Shown piece after piece: positions 56,494 through 64,000 of a stretch of 64,000 nucleotides of DNA. Each line of letters begins with the position of its first letter. Position 1 is the stretch's first letter. The stretch is taken from NCBI GenBank assembly GCA_004369045.1, contig ML213537.1, positions 27,036 to 91,035 of the forward strand, given 5' to 3'. The position numbers and the translations under genes are program-made. The notes under the pieces were generated by a model that made no database searches, had not been told where the DNA came from, and saw nothing but the letters and a program-made list of their open reading frames with translations. Origin of the DNA: Heliocybe sulcata. Taxonomy: Eukaryota; Basidiomycota; Agaricomycetes; Gloeophyllales; Gloeophyllaceae.

Positions 56494-57028
56494 ATTTGAA
56501 CGGGCCGGGTTAGTGCCAGAACCGTCGCCTGAGAAGACGATCACCTTGACGTAGTCTTTGACTAGTTTCTGTCCATATGGTCTCCGGCTCAGCTGGGTAA
56601 TCCTGCGAAGTTTTGAGGGGTACTTAGTAACACCCAACCTTTGCGCTCCGTGACATAGGCCCATACGCTAACTTGCAGAGCCAGTCCCCCGTGCACGAAG
56701 TTCTATTGCCGAACTGATACAAAGCTGAGATTTGGAAAGCGGTATTTGCCGAGGAGTGCACCGGCCGGGAAACGCGGGCACCGGATCGCTTCCGACAATA
56801 CCCTGTGGTTTCATTAGACTCAGCCATGGGACACGTTCCCGTTCCTGCTTAGAACGATATTTCTGAATAATATCATCATTATACCGAGTACACTGCCTCG
56901 CGGAAGCATGGGTATCCACCGGAATGAGAGGCCACCAATAAGTGCACTACGTCCATCGGTCAGACACTGGCAGCAGTTTCAACCAGTACTGTGACATCTG
57001 CATCACCTATCGTCGAGAGCTGTTCAGC
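56494..57028. other. prenyltransferase / P450-1 intergenic region
   Basis: No gene seen; the minus-strand short frames have no known motif. An in-frame upstream ATG at 56942 would lengthen P450-1, but it places charged residues before the membrane anchor, so it is not preferred. Confidence 0.5.
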
Positions 57029-59190
57029 ATGTTCTACCCTGCTATAATATTTTCTTTGCTGGGTATGGTGATATTCTTAGCCCTTCGACCGCGCTCAAGG
57101 TTGCCCCCTGGCCCTCCCGGTCTACCCTTGGTCGGCAACGCGCTGGATGTTCCGCCCTCGCACCAGTGGACGAAATACTTACAATGGTCAACCGAATACG
57201 GTACGTCATTCGACGTTCTTCAGCTGCACGAAGTCAATCAGTGACTGCGCAGGGGATGTGATGCATCTGAGCGCCTTGGGACGACATCTGATCATTCTAA
57301 GCTCGCTGGACGCCGCTCGGGACTTACTGGAGAAACGGAGCAACGTCTACTCGGATCGACCGAGGTTTACCATGATATCAGATCTGTACGTGTTCTCCTC
57401 GTATGAACGAGTGTGCGCTAACATGCTCTTCGGCTACAAACTAGTATGGGCTGGGATTGGGCGATCCAATTCATGTCTTACGGGGCGCGCTTCAAACAGT
57501 ACAGATCAAGTGTCATGGCGCAGCTAAGAAAACAAGTGTTGCATCGCTATCACCCTATCCAATTACGAGAGGCTCGGCAGCTTGTGCTTCAGCTTCATCG
57601 ATCACCAGAGAACTTTCTTCAGCTCATCAAGCAGTGAGTGTGATACTCAGCTGCCACTCTGCTGCCCCGTAACATACTTCAGTGCTTCTGGAGCCACAAT
57701 GATGTCCATCTTGTACGGATTCAAGGAAGGCCAAAGACGGGATGGATACGTGCATTTAGCAGAAGAAGCAACCGAATCCCTGGTCATAGCCGGCAACGTC
57801 GGAAAATATCTGGTCGATTTCATTCCTATTCGTTAGTTAACTGTCTCCTCATCTAGGATACAGCTGCCTGATCACCGTTCATAGTGAAATACGTGCCAGA
57901 ATGGGTACCTGGATCCGGGTTCCAGAGACAAGCCCGGGAATGGCGGAAATTATGTCTTTCTTTGATCAATTCACCTTTCCAAGATGTCAAAAATTCCCTT
58001 GTATGTTCTTGGCTGTCTTCCATGCACTCGCGATCTCACACACTTCAAGACTATGGGAACGGCGAGCCCGTCTATAGTTGGATATATGTTAGAGGACCAG
58101 ACCATGGAGACAGAGCATCTTATCAAGGCCACCGCAGGTGTACTGTATCTCGGTAAGCGGCTGCTATGTCTTGCAAGGAATATGATGATAAAGGTGTCCT
58201 ACAGGTGGAGCAGACACCGTGAGTCGATTCGTCACCTCCTCTAACCGCTCGTCTGATTCGCGACTCCTGTTGTCAGACGCTATCAGCATTCTATTCATTC
58301 ATGCTCGCGTATGGATCTTTTTCTGTACTGGCATATTTTCGTACCGCTGATTCCCAGATAGCATGATCCTCTTTCCCGATGTCATGCGAAAAGCGCAAGA
58401 GGAGATCGATTCTGTCACAAAGGGTGAACGGCTCCCTGATTTCGCCGACAAATCAGCTCTCCCGTACTGTAACTGCCTCGTTCTCGAAGTGTTTCGATGG
58501 GTCCCTGCTGTTCCCTTAGGTATGCCGAGGCTGTCCCTATTTTCATCAATCAATAACACAACTCTCATAGGTGTTCCGCACCAGTCGAACGGGATTGATC
58601 AGTACCGGGGATACGTGATACCAAAAAATGCCATTGTGATGGTCAACGTTTGGTGAGGTTTCACCGAGTCTCACGAGTCCCCGCTTCTCATCTGTATGGG
58701 CCATTGATTGCAGGTCCATCTTACGCGATGAGCGGATATATCCAGACCCCTCGCGATTCAGTCCGGATCGTTTCATGCCGGGCTCAAGTGAAGAAAAGCA
58801 GCTTGATCCTAGAGAGGTAGCGTTCGGCTTCGGAAGACGGCGAGTACTATCTTCAGTTCAGGTACCATATGCTGACTCGGTGTCTTTAGCACATGTCCTG
58901 GCGTTCATTTCGCAGAAGATCACCTGTGGATAATTTTCGTCACTATTCTGGCGGCATTCGATATCCGGCGATCGAAAACTGGTGCAGGAGCAGAGAACCC
59001 GTTGCCGTCTCGGGATTTCAAAGTAACTTCAGGCATGGTCAGGTACGTCCATCAGATGTTATCAATGCTCTGCCTAATTCACTATGAATAACGCCACCAC
59101 ATCTGTGCCAGTCTGCCAGAGCCGTTCCCATGCGACTTAGTTCCTAGGTCACTCAACCTAATCAAGTCCCTAGGACAGGACGACTATTGA
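57029..59190 (+). CDS. cytochrome P450, copy 1
   Basis: ER-anchored monooxygenase. Start MFYPAIIFSLLGMVIFLALR (membrane anchor), then the Pro-rich hinge RLPPGPPGLPLVGNALDVPP. Many short exons: DVMHLSALGRHLIILSS with RSNVYSDRPRFTM, FMSYGARFKQYRSSVMAQLR, GATMMSILYGFKEGQ, PEWVPGSGFQRQAREWRKL, and the I-helix GVLYLGGADT joined across an intron. Next are KAQEEIDSVTKGERLPDF, the ExxR motif EVFR in NCLVLEVFRWVPAVPLG, and PDPSRFSPDRFMPG. The heme motif AFGFGRRTCPGVHFAED is split by an intron with a GC donor near 58839. The end is FPCDLVPRSLNLIKSLGQDD with stop 59190. All core motifs are present. Sequence type is that of agaricomycete P450s annotated as O-methylsterigmatocystin-oxidoreductase-like; the substrate cannot be read from sequence. 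Confidence 0.8.
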
Positions 59191-59523
59191 TAGCTATCTC
59201 GACAAGGACGCCGCTGTCACGAGAAGCGCGTATATGCTTTAATATATACATGGAGTACGCTATTCATATGTCAGGCATGTGTTCGTGATAGGGATCTCAT
59301 TGTGACATGTCGCCATTCATGGCTCATGATGTTTCAGGTAACAACATCCCCGAACCCGAAGGACACACTGGCCGCCGGAAGCAAATTATCTCACTACCGT
59401 TCACCGACGGCTGACAACACTCAGGAACGCTCTAGCCACTAGCCCACCGCCACATCGCATACCAAGCATGCTTTCCGGCGTGCACTACCATCTGTTTGCT
59501 CTAGATGAGGCCAAGCATATATC
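59191..59523. other. P450-1 / P450-2 intergenic region
   Basis: No gene seen in these 333 bp; presumed promoter of P450-2. Confidence 0.5.
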
Positions 59524-61627
59524 ATGCGCACGGTGAACCGTAGAGACACAACTCATATGACCGACCCGTGGTCACTCGCAATGCCTCTTCAGCTAATAGC
59601 ATTTTCACTGCGGACTGTCACAGCTGGCTTGATACTGATATCATTCCTTCGGTTCATCAAGAGAAGCTGGTATCAGTCAGCCACTCGTCTTCCGGGTCCG
59701 GCGCCACATCCAGTCGTTGGTCATTTGTTTCAGGTCCCGAAGAGACAGACTTGGAAATATTTCGAGTCTCTCAGCCAGCGCTACGGTCAGTGTTGAGTGA
59801 TGTACGCTGTTTCATGCAGGCTGATAGGGTTCAAGGTCCTGTGATTGGCCTTGACCTCGCGGGAGACAACTTGGTCATCCTCAACCATCCTGATGATGCA
59901 GAGGAGCTGGTGAGTTTGAACACGAACTTGTAATGCTATGGTTGCGCTTATACTACTCCTAGCTCAATAGACGATCGCATAACTATTCGTCACGCAAACC
60001 GCTCGTATACGCTGGAAAGTATCAATCCCACGGGAAGCGGCTCGTCTTGTTACCCTATGGCCCGGAACTGAAGCGGCATCGTGCTGCGTTCCATCAAATG
60101 CTGCAGCCCAAAGGTGGGTGCTTATTGTTCTCGACCCCGGGCTAAGAGCCTGAATACGAACGCTTTTGCGCTCCAGTGGTGGGATCGTACGAGTCCATGC
60201 AAGAAGAAGAGTCCGCGAAGTTCCTCTACGATATGCTGGTCAATCCAAGCGATGCCGACCAACACAGCAAGCGGTATGCAGCGGCCACTGTCTTTAGATT
60301 GAGCTATGGGAAGCGCTTGAGCGATGATAATGAAGATTTGCGCCAAGTGTTGACGATCCTCGACGGTTTTATACGGGACTGTTATCCCGGGTCCCATTTA
60401 GTGGATATCTTCCCATTGCTGGATTCTTTACCCGACTTCCTTGCGCCCTGGAGATTATCAGCTCGGAGGAAGCACGAATATGAAATCCAGGTGAGTGTAT
60501 TGACTGACACATGGTCCTTTCATATTCGTCTGATACCGCGCAGCTCTATGCCAGGTTGATAGAGGAAGCAAAAACCAGGTTATCGTCCGGTGATGACTCC
60601 GACTGCTTTGCCTCGAGGTTGTTACAAGCGAACGAGAGCAGCATGCTGGATGATGAATCCTTGGCCTATGGTAGGCCTAGCATTGCCACTGATACACTTT
60701 CTTCGTGAAATTGAAGCATTTCATTGCAGTGGTTGGGTCCGCTTTTGAGGCGGGCACGGACACCACGGCAGGGACCCTCATGTGGTTCCTGATGGCAGTG
60801 ATTTTATACCCGGAAGCGCTGCGAAAGGCTCAAGCTGAGATAGATAGTCTTTCGGACGTTAGTCCTTCGCACCCGCCCGATTTTGGCCACATGAGCTCCC
60901 TTCCCTACTGCATAGCCCTTACGAAGGAGCTGTTCCGGTATGTCTATATTAGCACAGATGCTATTCATGTCTCATCGTCGTATAGATGGATGCCGGCAGC
61001 TCCTGGCGGCTTTCCTCATCTTTCCGATGTCGATGATATGTACAAAGGCTATCTCATCAAAGCGAAGTCCATGGTAATACCGAACATATGGGCCATGCAA
61101 CACAACGGAGATCTGTTTACCGACCCTTTGTCATTCAACCCTGACCGCTTTATGCGAGACATTGATGGACGTGATGATCTGACGCAAGGTCACTACGGAT
61201 TTGGCTTCGGTCGCAGGTGGGCAGTTGCATTTACACTCCAGAAACGTCACCCGCTGAGCAACATATCTCTTTTTTAGGATCTGCCCGGGGCGTTATTTAG
61301 GTGTGATATTAGTTGACTATATGCTGACGGAACTGACGAGGCTGCTGCAGGAGCGCGCACAGTATGGATAGGCATAGTGCGCTTAATGTGGGCTTTCAAC
61401 ATTAGTCCGGGGAAGGACGCAGGTGGGAGGCCTATCCTCCCTGACCCTGACCACTGCACTTCCGGTATCACATCGTAAGTTTCTTCTACTCAAATTGCGT
61501 ATGTAGCCGACTAACAATCTATAGAAAACCCCTTCCGTTCGTATACATACTGACACCTCGCTCGGGTGAACACGAGAAGACGGTTCATAATATGTGTAAG
61601 TCGAGCCAGTCTCGTCTGTGTAGATAG
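59524..61627 (+). CDS. cytochrome P450, copy 2
   Basis: Second ER-anchored P450, same strand as copy 1. The frame opens at 59524, with an alternative ATG at 59557 (MTDPWSLAMPLQLIAFSL). Anchor VTAGLILISFLRFI, hinge TRLPGPAPHPVVGHLFQVP. Next are GLDLAGDNLVILNHPDDAEE, RRSHNYSSRKPLVYAGKY, LLPYGPELKRHRAAFHQML, I-helix SAFEAGTDTTAGTLMWFLM, KAQAEIDSLSDV, ExxR motif KELFR, WMPAAPGGFPHLSDVDDMYK, NIWAMQHNGDLFTDP and NPDRFM. The heme motif is FGFGRRICPGRYLG (split by an intron at 61217). C-terminal WAFNISPGKDAGGRPILPDP, then KPLPFVYILTPRSGEHEK. The last exon is uncertain: reading on gives a stop at 61627. It is only distantly like copy 1, so it is not a recent duplicate. Confidence 0.78.
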
Positions 61628-62153
61628 GGAGGAGCTACTATTTTTCCTACATGAATACCTCAATTGTTGTGAGTCGGGCTCATCTAGACGTCTCACGGTG
61701 ATTGATGATTCCTTGCGTCTAAGTCCTAGCGCGGTCGTTTCACGAGTCCCCTGGCGCTGCCAGCGCTTTCGATGACAGAATGATATTGATCGTGATGGTA
61801 CGTTCCTGGTGAAATTTTGTTCCCAGGACGTCGGCGCATGTGTAAGGTCCTCGGCGGCTCTTCTCCGCGTTAACCGTAGGAACTCTACCGCCACCATCCA
61901 ACCTCCGGTGTAAGGCCGGGCGCAAAAGACACAAGTCATCTGCATCCCTCCTGTCATCAACATCATCAATCTGTCTCACGCGTTAGTCACGAAAGAATGA
62001 TGATGGTCGTACCTCCCAGGCTGTGAACGTCGACCAGGGAGCACTAGTCACTAGTCACTGTCTCGCGACATTTTTCCCGATCCGAAATCAAGGATCAGAC
62101 ATCACCACCGATTTCGTGTAGAACTAGGCAAGACGTTTCTTTCTATCCACACT
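61628..62153. other. P450-2 / monooxygenase intergenic region
   Basis: No gene recognised. Minus-strand open frames (about 61511-61979) have no known motif. Presumed P450-2 3' end and promoter of the monooxygenase. Confidence 0.5.
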
Positions 62154-63961
62154 AATGTCTCCCGACCGCAAAGCCAGACTTCCTCTACAGTTCATAATTA
62201 TCGGCGGGAGCATTGCCGGGCTGTCTTGTGCTTGTGCCTTGCTATTGGCTGGCCACAAGGTCCGCATCGTTGAGCGAAGTACCGCCAAGTATCAGGTACG
62301 CAGAGCCCTGTAAAGTGTTCTCACTTGCCGGCATTGACGCTACAGTATACACGAAGCTGACCGGGAGCATCCGTATACCACCGAATCTACTCAGAATACT
62401 GGATGGCTGGGGCATTGGCGACAAGTTGTCCTTCCAGGCTCCGAGGAATATACTCCATCAGCACAGGATTGGTGAGTTTCAGCGAAGACTTCCCGGCATG
62501 ATCTGTTACACTCTTACGTGTCCCTAAGCACACACAGGAGAGCAAGTGGGTGAAGTAGTACTTCCCCAAAGGATAATTCAAGATCTCGGTGCTGACGCCG
62601 TATTTGGCTCGGTGAGTCCTTCGGTAGGTATCAAGTCTGAAGAGGTCTGACGAGTGAATCCACTAGTATGGCGAGCTCTACGACCTTCTGTTCGATCTTG
62701 CTGTTGAGCGAGGTGTAGAAATATCGTGGGGCTCTGAAGTCCATAGTCTTGAAGTTCATAGCAACACGGCCATCTTGACGAGCGGCTCAAGAGTCACTGG
62801 CGATATCATCATAGCTGCAGACGGCTCGGGTAGCATTATCCGACGTCAAGTTATCGACAACTATGACCGCGGAAGATACAGGAAGTCTGTTCTCTGGTGA
62901 GGACTAAGCTGTTTGCGGCCAGGACATTACTAATGATGCTGCAGTTTCAACATACCGTATCATATGCTCAAAGCAGAGCAAGATCTATCTGAGTTCGTTG
63001 CGATTGCGCGTGTGAGTAGGGGAAGCAATAAAACCTACGAGATCCTCATACCGGTAACAGTGGGTTATGTGGATGGGTGACGGATGTACTCTGCTTGCGA
63101 ACCCGAACGTGAGCTTCGCTATCTCACATGGGCGCGTGCAGTATTCACAGAGACGTACAGAGAACCGGATACGGTATCACAGGAATGTGGGACAGTGCAC
63201 TCGATATATGCGACCGGCATTGGACAGAACTACACCGGTTTGACGACCTAGACTTTCCTCTGCACAAATTCGAGCCGATGTAAGTCTGCTGTCTACTTGT
63301 CGTCTAATTTGCGCTCACTGTAGCTAGAGTCCAGAGACTACTGAGCTTCGCGCCCCTGCTGGACGTCCGATGCACGACTATGGTGGTGCACGAAGCATTC
63401 GAGAACATCGTTCACGAAGACCAGCGGATATTGCTGGTGGGAGATGCTGCAAATTACCTCACAGTGAGCTTCCATTCTTGCGACCGTGCCAGGGTCTAAC
63501 CGACCCAGTATCACGGGACGCAGAACGTCGCTATGGCCGTCGAAGACGCTGCCACTCTCGGCAGCCTCTTCAACCGTCTTCAGAAGAAGAGTCAGATATC
63601 AATGATGATGAATGCCTATGAAGATATCCGCCTCAAGCGGGCTGCCCAAATATACCGAGCGGAAACCGGAGTCTTAGAATTCGTGAACATGCCCAATGGG
63701 CCCGCGCAGGAGGCTCGCGACGAGGCCATGCGGGCGGCGCTGAAGAGACAATTCAGCGACTGGGACGACGACGACGAAGATTTGGATGAGTATTTGAGAC
63801 AGACATGGGAAGAGTGGATACATATTTTCGATTACGACGCGCAGGAGACGGTCGAGAATTGGTGGATTGAGTGGGGTGACCTGATGCACACGGCGAGTGA
63901 TGATTCTGATTCTTCGGGCGATCCAATTGAAATAGCGGTTTCTTCTGTGTCGAAGTCGTAG
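62154..63961 (+). CDS. FAD-dependent monooxygenase
   Basis: Class A flavin monooxygenase (PF01494 type), with many short exons. Start MSPDRKARLPLQF, then the dinucleotide-binding motif IIIGGSIAGLSCACALLLAG and HKVRIVERS. Next YTKLTGSIRIPPNLLRILDG, EQVGEVVLPQRIIQDLGADA and GELYDLLFDLAVERGVEISW. The second FAD motif is DIIIAADGSGSIIRR, then FNIPYHMLKAEQDLSEF. The third is QRILLVGDAANYLT, followed after an intron by HGTQNVAMAVEDAATLGSLF. The protein ends in an unusual acidic and Trp-rich tail (SDWDDDDEDLDEYLRQTWEE onward) and stops at 63961. The three cofactor motifs are present. Such enzymes hydroxylate phenols or oxidatively decarboxylate hydroxybenzoates; in a prenyltransferase cluster either would give a prenylated hydroquinone-type core. 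Substrate is inferred only. Confidence 0.8.
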
Positions 63962-64000
63962 CAGCTTTATACCTAAAATTATACAGCGTGTGGGATACGA

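Noticed and set aside
1-64000. virus-derived or LTR-type elements
   Set aside because: No reverse transcriptase, integrase, capsid or paired long terminal repeats were recognised on either strand by eye.

Overview
The window is nuclear DNA of a filamentous basidiomycete, most likely a wood- or litter-decaying agaricomycete. The reasons are genes split by many 45-70 bp introns, F-box proteins of the type expanded in Agaricomycetes, a DUF6534 membrane protein, an Rrn5-like UAF subunit, a mitochondrial enoyl reductase (ETR1), and P450s, a UbiA prenyltransferase and a flavin monooxygenase typical of basidiomycete secondary metabolism. I saw no rRNA, no convincing tRNA, no CRISPR and no recognisable LTR or virus-derived element.

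Layout: (1) 1-3.4 kb is gene-poor, partly AT-rich, with degenerate tandem repeats and hairpins. (2) 3.47-5.40 kb is an aspartic protease (AP1), and 33.06-34.94 kb is its paralogue AP2 in the same orientation. (3) Between them, 6.2-32.3 kb is a large palindromic amplification. The repeated unit is [F-box gene 'F1' | divergent promoter | F-box gene 'F2' | HOP2-like gene | HOP2 fossil | linker]. It occurs twice on the left (U1 6.2-12.35, U2 12.36-17.04 kb) and twice inverted on the right (U3 20.45-26.2, U4 26.2-32.3 kb), around an axis near 19.2 kb. One unrelated single-copy gene (17.24-19.80 kb, Byr4/Bfa1-like, tentative) sits on the axis. The apparently intact copies are F1 in U1 and U4, F2 in U1, U2 and U3, and HOP2 in U1 and U4; the other copies are broken to different degrees. 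HOP2 (PSMC3IP/TBPIP) is a meiotic recombination factor normally present once per genome.

(4) 35.4-43.3 kb holds ordinary genes: Rrn5-like, a small secreted cysteine-rich protein (with a decayed paralogue at 43.7 kb), a DUF6534 membrane protein and ETR1. (5) 44.4-64.0 kb looks like a secondary-metabolite locus: two GIT1-type MFS transporters (44.4-46.9 minus; 52.5-55.0 plus), a COMT-type O-methyltransferase (47.4-49.3 minus), a small SMP-domain protein, a UbiA/COQ2-type aromatic prenyltransferase (55.2-56.5), two cytochromes P450 (57.0-59.2; 59.5-61.6) and a FAD monooxygenase (62.2-64.0). Together they suggest prenylation of an aromatic acid, hydroxylation (perhaps oxidative decarboxylation to a hydroquinone), P450 oxidation, O-methylation and transport, i.e. 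a meroterpenoid-like pathway. No polyketide synthase or terpene cyclase is visible, and the locus may continue past the right edge.

Exon boundaries were worked out by eye from GT/GC-AG signals, frame continuity and comparison of the paralogues inside the window. Where all exons were summed (AP1, AP2, three F2 copies, HOP2-1 and HOP2-4, the axis gene, Rrn5-like) the totals are multiples of three.
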